DNA of 64,000 nt, taken from contig NZ_CP149571.1 in NCBI RefSeq assembly GCF_037890695.1, positions 1,704,001 to 1,768,000 on the forward strand. The letters run 5' to 3'. Below the pieces are notes generated by a model. The model ran no database searches and was not told the DNA's origin. It saw nothing but the letters and a program-made list of their open reading frames with translations. The stretch's first letter is position 1. Every line of letters starts with the position of its first letter. Positions 7,228-13,916 of the stretch are shown piece by piece. This DNA is from Aeromonas jandaei (GTDB taxonomy: Bacteria > Pseudomonadota > Gammaproteobacteria > Enterobacterales > Aeromonadaceae). Both the position numbers and the translations under genes were made by a program.

Positions 7228-7799
7228 TTGCACACCCCGCACTTGCCGTTGGTGTATTCGTTCGGTTGCAGGTAGCGGCCGCACTGGCCGCAGGTTGGAA
7301 CTTGCTCCAGCGTGGCCAGACGGTCAGACCAACAGGCGCGCTCGCAAAAAACGAGACTGGTCAGGCGATCGCCAGACAGGATCACCGGCCGCACATGGCC
7401 GAACTCGCCGCAGCAACTGCAGCGCATCAGCGGGCGGCTTGCTGGTTCAACCTTCACCACGGTTTCACTGGCAGCGCGAGCCAGTGGCCAACAGGTTTCT
7501 ACACAGTAGGGATAAGCGCGGCGACCATGACGGCCAGCCACCGGCAGGCAAACAGCGGTCTGTTTGCACTTGGTGCAGGGCTCCAGCGTGACCTTGCTTG
7601 TGGGGTTTATGCGGAATGCAGGGCGCACCTTGACGTCCTGCAGCCTGTTTACCCACTCGTCGGCCATCCATTCCAGTTCCTCAAGGCTCTGCTTATCCAG
7701 ATTTGCCAAGTCGTAGGCCTGTTGCGATGAGGCTTGGCTGTGTGCAGGGCGCACGACGCCCAAAGCCGGGGCATGCCCGGCTGTTTTTTGGTGAGTCAT
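7224..7799 (-). CDS. Phage zinc-knuckle protein, function unknown
   Basis: This 191-aa product has a plain N-terminus and middle and at least four CxxC pairs: CTKC (about residue 75), CSCC (about 127), and CGQC and CGVC near the end (about 173 and 188), plus scattered cysteines. The last two pairs resemble a zinc-ribbon. This arrangement suggests two zinc sites and nucleic-acid or protein binding. It lies directly upstream of gene A with a GTGA-type overlap, so the two are coupled. The start follows GGAGGAG and overlaps the previous stop as TAATG. No family name is recognised. Confidence 0.7.
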   Translation of the reverse strand: MTHQKTAGHAPALGVVRPAHSQASSQQAYDLANLDKQSLEELEWMADEWVNRLQDVKVRPAFRINPTSKVTLEPCTKCKQTAVCLPVAGRHGRRAYPYCVETCWPLARAASETVVKVEPASRPLMRCSCCGEFGHVRPVILSGDRLTSLVFCERACWSDRLATLEQVPTCGQCGRYLQPNEYTNGKCGVCK

Positions 7800-8020
7800 T
7801 AGATGGCTCCTCCGGTGTGGAGTGAGCGGACTTTGCTGGATGCCGCCTTAACCGAACGGCGGGCCAGACGGCATAGGGTCAGATGGGTTTTTGCCGGAGT
7901 GCGCTGGCCGTGTGGGCCGTCTTTGCGCAGGTCGAGCAGGTCACGCTGCAGGTCGCGCAGCTCGTTGCTGGCGTTCAGCATTTTGTTTACCCACACGTCG
8001 ATCAGTTGTTGATGGCTCAT
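7799..8020 (-). CDS. Small hypothetical phage protein (73 aa)
   Basis: Begins MSHQQLIDVWVNKMLNASNE and is rich in charged residues, with a basic C-terminal half (CRLARRSVKAASSKVRSL). A GGAGGAG site precedes the ATG, which overlaps the upstream stop as ATGA. The downstream gene starts within its stop (TAATG). Its first three residues match the next gene upstream (MSHQ), perhaps chance. Tight coupling in the early operon supports it as real; function unknown. Confidence 0.65.
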   Translation of the reverse strand: MSHQQLIDVWVNKMLNASNELRDLQRDLLDLRKDGPHGQRTPAKTHLTLCRLARRSVKAASSKVRSLHTGGAI

Positions 8021-8352
8021 TTGATGATCTCCTCCAGCGTGCGGGCTGGGCTGCCAGCTCTAATCCGATATATTTCCTCAATGAGTTTCTCGTCTTGTTC
8101 GATTTGATTGATCGCAAAATCAATCCATTGCCGTTCATTGCGGCAGGCAAACAACAAGGCTGATATGGCAAAGCTATTGGTGGTCGGCTTTCGCGACTGT
8201 CGCAGGGAGACCAGTTGTTTTTGAAGCTGGTGAATAGCTCCTTGCCTTACCTGGATGATTGCCTTACTTGCATCCATGGATGCGATTAACGCCATTTCAC
8301 TGGTGCTGCCTTCTTGTTCCAACTTGCCCATATCGATCATTTGATGGCTCAT
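8017..8352 (-). CDS. Hypothetical phage early protein (111 aa)
   Basis: A soluble, mainly helical 111-residue protein with two likely helical segments: IIQVRQGAIHQLQKQLVSLR (about residues 32-51) and a C-terminal WIDFAINQIEQDEKLIEEIY. Start ATG 8352 follows GGAGGA and overlaps the methylase stop (ATGA). No motif allows a functional call. It belongs to the coupled gene chain between the methylase and A. Confidence 0.65.
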   Translation of the reverse strand: MSHQMIDMGKLEQEGSTSEMALIASMDASKAIIQVRQGAIHQLQKQLVSLRQSRKPTTNSFAISALLFACRNERQWIDFAINQIEQDEKLIEEIYRIRAGSPARTLEEIIK

Positions 8353-8885
8353 GCTGCATCCTCCGCAATCAAATGGCTCAGTCCGTTCGGCAGGTTCACA
8401 CGGCCGCCGTTATCCCAGACAAACCAGCTGTATTCGCAGGAGTCAGACCCGCCATTCACAAAGCGCGGGCGCGGTACCAGGATCGGGGTTTTGTTCGGAA
8501 AGCCGACCTCTGCCCAGAACTGCACCCGCTTCTTGCTGCCCAGAAAGTTCACCCGCTGCAAATAAATCAGGGTTCCATCAGGCGCGAGTTCAGACAGGCT
8601 CTTTCTCAAAAACTCCTCGGTCAGCGAAAACGGCGGGTTGGTGATGATGACGTCGAACTTGCGACCAAAATCCCACGCCAAGTAGTCACGGCCATGGCGG
8701 ATCTCGGCCCACTCTTTCTGTTTGGCAGGGAGCGGCACAGGGTCAAAGATGTTCCCTTCTGCTCGGCACGGCTCCATAAAGTGATCGCCAGCGCGAAAGC
8801 TGATGCAGTTCAGCAGCGCAGCAACGGCGCTTGGCGGGGTAGGGTAGAGCTCGCGCTCGATGACATTGCCGGTTGTGCTGCTCAT
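8349..8885 (-). CDS. Phage DNA adenine-N6 methyltransferase
   Basis: At 178 aa this is a small phage-type methylase. The catalytic motif NPPF is at residues 83-86 in DVIITNPPFSL, followed by a typical helix (EEFLRKSLSELAPDGTLIYL) and strand. The cofactor-binding motif I is unusual: FMEPCRAEGNIFDP (residues 36-49), where most relatives have a glycine-rich EP-GxG loop. Such enzymes methylate adenine and may protect phage DNA from host restriction or mark replication. The ATG overlaps the stop of the small gene upstream. Whether the changed motif I still binds AdoMet cannot be told from sequence. Confidence 0.82.
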   Translation of the reverse strand: MSSTTGNVIERELYPTPPSAVAALLNCISFRAGDHFMEPCRAEGNIFDPVPLPAKQKEWAEIRHGRDYLAWDFGRKFDVIITNPPFSLTEEFLRKSLSELAPDGTLIYLQRVNFLGSKKRVQFWAEVGFPNKTPILVPRPRFVNGGSDSCEYSWFVWDNGGRVNLPNGLSHLIAEDAA

Positions 8886-9058
8886 GCTGCTACTCCTTCC
8901 AGAACCCTAGCGCGGCCAGACGGCAGCAGCTCGATGCGGGCGGCGTGACGCTGGCCACGCAGCCAGCTGTTTTTCACGTTGATGTTGCCGTGGCGCACCA
9001 GATAGGCGGCGGCAGCGGCCGGTGATTGGGCGGTATGCTTGGTGGTGATAGCGATCAC
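8882..9058 (-). CDS. Tiny coupled phage gene (58 aa)
   Basis: Reading the minus strand between two known genes shows a 58-residue frame starting with GTG at 9058. The GTG overlaps the upstream stop as GTGA, follows AAGGGGG, and the frame's own stop overlaps the methylase ATG (ATGA). The product starts with an alanine-rich stretch (SPAAAAAYLVRHGNINVKN) and ends basic. The double overlap and good binding site argue that it is real. AYLVRHGNINVKNSWL could be a small helix-turn-helix-like or RNA-binding segment, but that is guesswork. Confidence 0.6.
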   Translation of the reverse strand: MIAITTKHTAQSPAAAAAYLVRHGNINVKNSWLRGQRHAARIELLPSGRARVLEGVAA

Positions 9059-9357
9059 TTGGCACCCCCTTGCAGCTCATGAGCGAAGGGCGGCTGGAAT
9101 ATCACGGTGACGTCATGCACTGGCACCGCCAGATCCACGCCGATGATGTGCGGACGGCAGCCACCCTGCAGGATCTCGAGGCGCTTGGTCAGTTCGGCGT
9201 AGATGTCGATCAGGCTCAGTTCGTCGGCCAGTTCGGCCAGAGCCTCCAGGCTCGCCTCTATGGCGAGTGAATGGCAGGCTCCCAGCTGGGGGCGGTGGGT
9301 ATTTATCAGGGAATTGGCGACTTTGCGGATCGCCTGTTCTGCTGTACTATTGTTCAT
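9055..9357 (-). CDS. Hypothetical phage early protein (100 aa)
   Basis: The start is taken at ATG 9357 (MNNSTAEQAIRKV), which has an AGAGGT site 8 bases upstream; a longer frame to 9465 runs back through the terminator-like hairpin at 9393 and is rejected. The protein is acidic in the middle (ALAELADELSLIDIYAELTK, possibly helical), and ends in a FQPPFAHEL segment. No domain is recognised. It is the first gene after the 9393-9435 hairpin, so it may be read from a partly separate transcript. Confidence 0.65.
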   Translation of the reverse strand: MNNSTAEQAIRKVANSLINTHRPQLGACHSLAIEASLEALAELADELSLIDIYAELTKRLEILQGGCRPHIIGVDLAVPVHDVTVIFQPPFAHELQGGAK

Positions 9358-9392
9358 GCAATACCTCTCATGTATTGAATAAAACTGAATTG

Positions 9393-9435
9393 AAACCCCG
9401 CTGGTGTTGGCGCACCGTTCAATGCGGGGTTTTTT
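9393..9435. terminator. Hairpin between early phage genes
   Basis: AAACCCCGC and GCGGGGTTT (9 bp) are 22 bases apart. The T-run is on the plus strand (TTTTTT); on the minus strand only three T follow. It may be a weak attenuator splitting the early operon. Confidence 0.5.
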
Positions 9436-9877
9436 ATTGGCCGTTTCCGGCCACTTTTCTTGCAACCGCCAAGCGGTTTTCCAATTCGCTGGCCTGTGCG
9501 TTCAGCTCAGACCGGCGTTTGTTCTCAAATTCCGCCTGTTCCAACTCGCTGCGGGTCGGCCCCTCGACGCGGCGCACAGGCTTGTGCCACTCGCGGCGGT
9601 GCAGCACCCCACCATCAAACTCGCGCAGCATGGCCATCATGTCGGCCAGCGCACGGCGCAGCGCCTCCTGCTGTTCAAAGTCGAACTGCTCCAGCTCCTG
9701 TTGGGCGAGCTGTGGCGAGATCCCGGCTGCATAACAGACGATGGCGCGGGCTTTAGTGGTCAAGCGGCTCCAGCGGCTGGCCGCCCCATTGCGGCCGATG
9801 CGGGCGCGCATTTCTGCCAGCGCCACTTCGGCGGCGCTTTGCTGTTGAACGAGTGCAATGACCTTTGCTGTGTTCAT
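9434..9877 (-). CDS. Hypothetical coiled-coil-like phage protein (147 aa)
   Basis: The start ATG 9877 follows GGAGGG. The sequence is highly charged and helical: an N-terminal helix (KVIALVQQQSAAEVALAEMR), a central AQQELEQFDFEQQEALRRAL segment and a C-terminal RSELNAQASELENRLAVARK segment with heptad-like spacing, suggesting an oligomeric coiled coil. The middle WHKPVRRVEGPTRSELEQAE may be the conserved core. No function is recognised. It ends in the hairpin at 9393-9435. Confidence 0.65.
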   Translation of the reverse strand: MNTAKVIALVQQQSAAEVALAEMRARIGRNGAASRWSRLTTKARAIVCYAAGISPQLAQQELEQFDFEQQEALRRALADMMAMLREFDGGVLHRREWHKPVRRVEGPTRSELEQAEFENKRRSELNAQASELENRLAVARKVAGNGQ

Positions 9878-9892
9878 GGGGTGGCCCTCCGG

Positions 9893-10111
9893 TTATGCCT
9901 GCAGCAGCTTGGTCAGCCAGTGCGGGCGAGGCTGGCGGCATGGCTGAAAGCGCAGGGCGCCACGGCGGCCCTTGTGGTCTTCCAGATAGCTGCCATCAAA
10001 GCGGGTTGTGTTGCGCATCACCGGCTCATCGCTTTCGCTCACGACGGTGGCGCGGGTCATCAGCAGGAACGGCAGGGGGATCAGCCCAGGCTGTTCGGCG
10101 CGCAGTCTCAT
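9893..10111 (-). CDS. Small hypothetical phage protein (72 aa)
   Basis: Begins MRLRAEQPGLIPLPFLLMTR and is overall basic, with a FQPCRQPRPHWL segment near the end. An AGGAG site precedes the ATG, and the start overlaps the stop of the Ogr-like gene by 4 bases, which supports the reading frame. No domain is recognised. Confidence 0.6.
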   Translation of the reverse strand: MRLRAEQPGLIPLPFLLMTRATVVSESDEPVMRNTTRFDGSYLEDHKGRRGALRFQPCRQPRPHWLTKLLQA

Positions 10112-10389
10112 TGGGCAATCTCCTGTGCCTTATTGCGGAGAATCGCCACCTGCTGAAATGCAGGCGCAGGCTCAAGCTCCTTTTCCTTGATGTGAACGAC
10201 AGGCAGCACCACAGCAGGGTTGCGCAGTTCTGCCGGTTTCAGCTCTTCCACGATCTCGGCCAGCACCTTGCAGCGAAAACCGCACTCGAAATTGGTGCAG
10301 TGCTGATATGACTCGACCGACAGCGGGCTCATTTGGCGGGAGGTGCGGCTGGTCATGCGGCTATGGCAGTGGGGGCATTTCAAAATCAT
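10108..10389 (-). CDS. Ogr/Delta-like zinc-binding transcription activator
   Basis: Ogr (P2) and Delta (P4) are small zinc proteins that activate phage late promoters by contacting the RNA polymerase alpha subunit. The first 45 residues here match: CPHC at 5-8, the RTSR motif at 15-18, then a second cysteine group at 31 and 36 (CTNFEC). The 93-aa length is a little above P2 Ogr (72). The start at 10389 (MILKC) follows AGGAG; a longer frame to 10437 is rejected. In P2 ogr lies at the tail-gene end next to attP; here it follows the CII-like gene, so its expression would be early. A second ogr could exist outside the window. Confidence 0.85.
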   Translation of the reverse strand: MILKCPHCHSRMTSRTSRQMSPLSVESYQHCTNFECGFRCKVLAEIVEELKPAELRNPAVVLPVVHIKEKELEPAPAFQQVAILRNKAQEIAQ

Positions 10390-10399
10390 CGTTTCTCTC

Positions 10400-10918
10400 C
10401 TATGCGCCCAGGCTGGCGCGCGCGATGTCAGCGGCACAGGCGAGGGTTGGTACCGAGTTAAATTTTTGTTCTACTTCAATCACTTGTATGAAAAGGTGCT
10501 CGATGCCCGCCATCAGCCCACCGACCAGCGCATTGCGATGGCCCTTGGTGACACGGTCACTGCTGAGTACCTGGGTGGCCTGAGCCGTGACGCCGAGGAT
10601 GTTGGCGCCAGCGTTGAGCGCCTGCTGGGCGCGGGCCTCTGGCTTGATCACCGCATCGGAAGAGGGGAGGCGAACGGCAGTGAGGCCGCAATCAAACAGC
10701 AGGCCATCAAACAGGGTGTCGTCGCCGGTGACGCGGTAGATGTTGAGAAGGTTCACCGCATGCAATTTGTGTTTGGTCTGGGCAGGATTGAATTTGTTGC
10801 GCAGCACGTCAGGACGCATCCCGATAGCGGCGGCGATGTCCTCAAGGTTGTGAGATGCCTTGAATCGATCACAAGCGCTCTCAAATCCGTGGTGTACGCT
10901 AGTCTTATGAGTAGACAC
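10400..10918 (-). CDS. Phage regulatory CII-family protein (CP76-like)
   Basis: The product is 172 aa and carries the features of the phage CII/CP76 family of P2-like phages: an N-terminal region with FESACDRFKASHNLEDIAAA, then IGMRPDVLRNKFNP (helix-turn-helix-like, about residues 32-45) and the HKLHAVNLLNIYRVTGD segment. Members act in the lysis-lysogeny region as transcription regulators of early or repressor genes; the exact role in this subgroup is not known. The start is GTG 10918 behind AGGGGG. It follows the Cox-like gene and precedes the Ogr-like gene, all on one strand. Confidence 0.85.
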   Translation of the reverse strand: MSTHKTSVHHGFESACDRFKASHNLEDIAAAIGMRPDVLRNKFNPAQTKHKLHAVNLLNIYRVTGDDTLFDGLLFDCGLTAVRLPSSDAVIKPEARAQQALNAGANILGVTAQATQVLSSDRVTKGHRNALVGGLMAGIEHLFIQVIEVEQKFNSVPTLACAADIARASLGA

Positions 10919-10951
10919 TTTAACCCCCTGTGCTCAATCGCTACCGTTAGG

Positions 10952-11365
10952 TTAAGCAGCAGCGCGCTGCTTTGACTTGGTGGTTGCAGGTTTGGCTATG
11001 CGGTGACGGGAGTTCTCATGTGCCATATGCAGATAGTTGGACGGCTCTTTAGCCATCTCACGCCAGCGCACCAGATTGACCCACGGCTTGTCGGTTGGTC
11101 GCAGCTTCGGCATCTGCGGGATACGGCCATCAGCAATCATCGCCTGTGCGGTACGCACCGGCAGATCGATATTGAAGTCATCGCGCAGCATGTTGAGGAA
11201 TGCTTCCAGCGGAATCGCTGGCAGTTGGGAGAGCGCAAGGCTCTGTTTGATAGCCGCCAGCTCGCGCAGTACGACTTCCAGCGGTTCGCCGGACGGGTTA
11301 GATGTTTCACCCATCGGTTTTACGGCAGCCCCATTGGGCTGTTTTTTAATGCCTTGTTGCGTCAT
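10952..11365 (-). CDS. Cox-like early repressor/excisionase
   Basis: The first gene of the early operon, divergent from the repressor, is where P2 cox lies. P2-type Cox proteins repress the lysogenic promoter and direct excision with integrase. The middle of this 137-aa protein fits: an IPLEAFLNMLRDDF segment, a TAQAMIADGRIPQMP helix-turn-helix-like stretch (about residues 74-88) and KPWVNLVRWREMA, the typical VNL-W ending of the DNA-binding unit. It is longer than P2 Cox (91 aa), with a variable N-terminus and a basic tail (TTKSKQRAAA). Start ATG 11365 follows AGGGGCG. Family assignment is by context plus weak motif. Confidence 0.75.
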   Translation of the reverse strand: MTQQGIKKQPNGAAVKPMGETSNPSGEPLEVVLRELAAIKQSLALSQLPAIPLEAFLNMLRDDFNIDLPVRTAQAMIADGRIPQMPKLRPTDKPWVNLVRWREMAKEPSNYLHMAHENSRHRIAKPATTKSKQRAAA

Positions 11366-11521
11366 ACTGCGCCCCTATGCGTATTTTTTTCACCCATCCA
11401 CTCGTTGGTGACCAGCTTGGTAGGCGATAGGTCACTAACTTGATCTTGAGGTGAATATATACGCTTGCGCAGTGCTGCGCAACTAGAGGTCAAATAAATT
11501 TCACCTTGGGGTAAAATTTCT
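11366..11521. promoter_or_regulatory. Divergent lysogeny/lysis control region (operators)
   Basis: This 156-bp gap separates cox (-) and repressor (+) and must hold their face-to-face or back-to-back promoters. Candidate operators are three copies of TTCACC-type half sites: TTTCACCC at 11388, TTGAGGTGAA on the opposite strand at 11446-11455, and TTTCACCTTGG at 11499-11509. A perfect 8-bp inverted repeat TTGCGCAG-TG-CTGCGCAA lies at 11465-11482. One set may bind the repressor and the other Cox; which is which is not shown. Confidence 0.7.
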
Positions 11522-12271
11522 ATGGAGATTTTGAACGGAACAGCTTTTGACCTTAAAGGTTTTTCCAATAGGTTACTTATGTTGATCGGTAGGGAAAACA
11601 TCAGGTCATTTTCGCGCAGGGTCGGCGTGAGCGATGCGGTAACCCGCAAGTATGTCACCGGCGAAACAATGCCGTCCGTTGGCCTTGTCTCTCAGATCTG
11701 TGGTCATGACCCAAGTCTGTTCTTGTGGCTATGTCTCGGCATTGGTGAGCAGCCAGAGCAGGTCTCTGAAGCCGCCGCATCCACGTCTTATTTGGTACCT
11801 CCTGCTGATGAAACCGCTGTGGCTGAAGACTCTTCCTCCTACCGCGGCAAAATGCAGGACTACACCCTTGTCGATTGCTATCAGGTGTTTGCTTCTGCCG
11901 GTTTCGGGGCGACGGTTTCCGAAGAGCTGAAAACCGAGCCGATGGCGTTCCGCACTGAATGGCTCAAAAAAGAGGGTCTATCCCCCGACCGGCTGGCGGT
12001 GATCCGCGCCAAGGGCGACAGCATGGAGCCCACCATCAGCAATAACGACATCATCCTTGTGTGCTTGTGCAACGGCGATGCGTTGCGCGATGGCCTCTAT
12101 GTGCTGCGCATTGGTGACAGCCTTCTGGTGAAGCGGCTGCAATTTGATGTGCTCGGCGGCATCAAGGTCATCTCAGACAACCCCGGCTATGAAACCCAAG
12201 TGGTCACCAAAGACCAGCGGGCCGATGTGCATATCGTTGGCCGCGTGGCGTGGGCTGGGAAAAAGTTTTAA
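11522..12271 (+). CDS. Phage repressor, S24/LexA-like self-cleaving
   Basis: The 249-aa protein has an N-terminal HTH (RENIRSFSRRVGVSDAVTRKY, about residues 24-44) and a C-terminal S24 peptidase domain. The catalytic serine is in KGDSMEP (Ser167) and the lysine in LLVKRL (Lys204). An AGFG sequence at 126-129 matches the usual Ala-Gly cleavage bond. So the repressor should be inactivated by RecA-stimulated self-cleavage, making this prophage SOS-inducible; this differs from P2 itself, whose C repressor is short and lacks the S24 domain. It keeps the lysogenic state by acting on the operators just upstream. Start ATG follows GGGGT. Confidence 0.92.
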   Translation: MEILNGTAFDLKGFSNRLLMLIGRENIRSFSRRVGVSDAVTRKYVTGETMPSVGLVSQICGHDPSLFLWLCLGIGEQPEQVSEAAASTSYLVPPADETAVAEDSSSYRGKMQDYTLVDCYQVFASAGFGATVSEELKTEPMAFRTEWLKKEGLSPDRLAVIRAKGDSMEPTISNNDIILVCLCNGDALRDGLYVLRIGDSLLVKRLQFDVLGGIKVISDNPGYETQVVTKDQRADVHIVGRVAWAGKKF

Positions 12272-12293
12272 TAACTCAAAGAGGGATTTTTTA

Positions 12294-12761
12294 ATGCGCT
12301 TGCTACTGGCTACCGTTATCAGCTGCATCCTGTTAACTGGTTGTGATAATTCAAGTCAACCCACTGAAACGGCGGCGGCTTCTGAAACCGTTACTGCCCC
12401 GGTACTTGATGAGGCGCTTATCCTGAGTGGCTCAGGATTAAAACCGGTCAAAAAATACAGCCTTGATGATGGGCATGGCTTTTACATGCAAGAAAGCCCT
12501 GTTGCATCTATAGAGTTCAGAACCTCCCCTGACCGTATCAACCTGTCGCTTAGAACATTTTCTGAGGCCGAGTTCAAAGAGAAAAACGAGATTGCACAAG
12601 ACATGGTAACCAAGCTGGCTGCCGTGATAACTGGCACTGATGGTAAGTTCATTGAGCGCGCTTTATCTGGTGACATGAACCCCGGCAAAACAGTGATAAA
12701 TGGATTGCCCGTCAACGTTTCTGTTGTTGAAAACAGTCTACTTGTAACCATCGATAAGTAA
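12294..12761 (+). CDS. Prophage-encoded lipoprotein, candidate superinfection-exclusion factor
   Basis: The product (155 aa) begins with a short signal peptide and lipobox (LTGC, Cys17), so it should be lipidated; Asp follows the cysteine, which in enterics favours retention in the inner membrane. The mature part starts with a Ser/Thr/Ala-rich linker, then a mixed alpha/beta region (FYMQESPVASIEFRTSPDRI). No family is recognised. The start at 12294 follows GAGGG; a longer frame to 12144 lies inside the repressor gene and is rejected. It sits between repressor and integrase and overlaps the integrase start (TAATG), so it is probably made in lysogens. Superinfection exclusion is inference from this setting. 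Confidence 0.75.
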   Translation: MRLLLATVISCILLTGCDNSSQPTETAAASETVTAPVLDEALILSGSGLKPVKKYSLDDGHGFYMQESPVASIEFRTSPDRINLSLRTFSEAEFKEKNEIAQDMVTKLAAVITGTDGKFIERALSGDMNPGKTVINGLPVNVSVVENSLLVTIDK

Positions 12762-13807
12762 TGACTGTCCGCAAACTCGATGACGGCAAGCCGCGCCCAT
12801 GGCTTGCCGAAGTCTACCCCCAAGGCCGTGACGGCCCCCGCAAGCGCAAGCGCTTCGCTACCAAGGGCGAGGCGCTGGTCTGGGAGAAGTGGCTGCTCGA
12901 AGAGAGCAACAGCAACCCCTGGCTCGTCGCCAATAAGGTGGCCGAGGATAAGCGCCGCCTCTCCGACATCATCGAACTGTGGTACCGCCTGCACGGCCAG
13001 ACGCTGGTCGCCGGTGATCAGGTCAGGCGCAAGCTTGGGCTGATGGCCGGCGCGATGGGTGACCCCTACGCTGTCGACTTCAACAAGGTTCATTTCGCGG
13101 CCTACCGCGAGGGGCGTCTCACCGGTTCCATCATCTTTCCCGGGCGATGCCGAGACAGGGCGGCTGGGGCCAAGACCGTCAATGATGAGCAGCGCCTGCT
13201 CAATGCGGTGTTCGGTGAGCTGATCCGGTTGGGGGAGTGGACTAATCCCCACCCGTTGACCGGGCTGCGGAAGGTGAAGACTCAAGAGAATGAAATGTCG
13301 TTCCTGACGGCGTCCGAGATCGAGCTGCTGCTGGCCAGCTGTGCCAAGTCTCGCGTTCCGGCACTGACGACAGTGGTCAAGCTCTGCCTGGCTACCGGCG
13401 CCCGCTGGTCTGAGGTACAAGGGCTGACCCGCGCCCAGGTGAGCAAATACCGGCTGACCTTCACCCAGACCAAGAGCAAGCGCAATCGCTCCGTCCCGAT
13501 TTCACCCGAACTCTACGACCTGATCCCCAAGCGCGGCCTCTATGAGGGCCGATTGTTCCCCCCATGCTATGACGCATTCGAATACGCCGCCGACAATTCA
13601 GGGGTAAAATTGCCCGAAGGGCAACTTTCTCACGTGTTACGGCATACGTTTGCGAGCCATTTCATGATGAACGGTGGTAATATCCTTGTCCTACAGCGCA
13701 TCCTCGGTCACAGCACCATCACGATGACCATGAGATACGCACACTTTGCCCCCGATCACCTTGATGACGCGGTCAGATTAAACCCTCTGGCCAGCCCTCA
13801 CTCATAG
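12761..13807 (+). CDS. int: Tyrosine-type phage integrase (P2 family)
   Basis: At 348 aa this is the usual size for P2-like integrases. The catalytic set is complete: Arg215 (ATGARWSEVQ), a Lys in the beta-hairpin (TKSKRNRSV, about 238-241), His291-x-x-Arg294 (HVLRHTF), His317 (GHST) and the tyrosine nucleophile Tyr326 (MRYAHFAP). The N-terminal third holds the arm-binding and core-binding domains. It joins attP to a chromosomal attB and, with Cox, excises the prophage. The start overlaps the lipoprotein stop by one base. The gene ends 110 bp before gpt, so the attachment site is in that gap. Confidence 0.95.
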   Translation: MTVRKLDDGKPRPWLAEVYPQGRDGPRKRKRFATKGEALVWEKWLLEESNSNPWLVANKVAEDKRRLSDIIELWYRLHGQTLVAGDQVRRKLGLMAGAMGDPYAVDFNKVHFAAYREGRLTGSIIFPGRCRDRAAGAKTVNDEQRLLNAVFGELIRLGEWTNPHPLTGLRKVKTQENEMSFLTASEIELLLASCAKSRVPALTTVVKLCLATGARWSEVQGLTRAQVSKYRLTFTQTKSKRNRSVPISPELYDLIPKRGLYEGRLFPPCYDAFEYAADNSGVKLPEGQLSHVLRHTFASHFMMNGGNILVLQRILGHSTITMTMRYAHFAPDHLDDAVRLNPLASPHS

Positions 13808-13916
13808 GCAAAAAATGGCGGCAAAGTGGCGGCAGAATTACGTAAGCATTGCATAACACGGCGCACCACTGCGCTACAACCCTTTGTTTTAACTATAAGT
13901 CGTTGAGTTCATTACT
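13808..13916. other. Prophage attachment region (attL or attR)
   Basis: By P2 organisation the attachment site lies just past the 3' end of int. The gap holds two GTGGCGGCA-like direct repeats (ATGGCGGCAAA at 13814 and GTGGCGGCAGA at 13825), which look like integrase arm sites, and an inverted repeat GCGCA-CCAC-TGCGC at 13861-13874, a possible core. The other half-site is outside the window, so the exact crossover cannot be fixed. The same gap must supply the gpt promoter. Confidence 0.65.

Larger units (their letters stand above)
1..13874. mobile_element. P2-like prophage, early and packaging half
   Basis: The order terminase, portal, non-coding cos-like region, accessory genes, replication A, small early genes, CII-like, Cox-like, divergent repressor, integrase, attachment site is the P2 right end joined at cos to the P/Q end, seen in reverse. 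Structural, lysis and tail genes are absent and should lie left of position 1. All visible phage genes are open, including terminase, portal, A, repressor and integrase, so nothing here shows decay. Whether the whole prophage is intact cannot be judged. The right limit is set by the integrase end (13807) and the gpt start (13917); the exact core is unknown. Confidence 0.93.

Noticed and set aside
13861..13895. tRNA D-arm-like sequence (TAGCGCAGTGGTGCGC on the minus strand) in the attachment region
   Set aside because: No anticodon or T-arm follows; only the D-arm resembles a tRNA.
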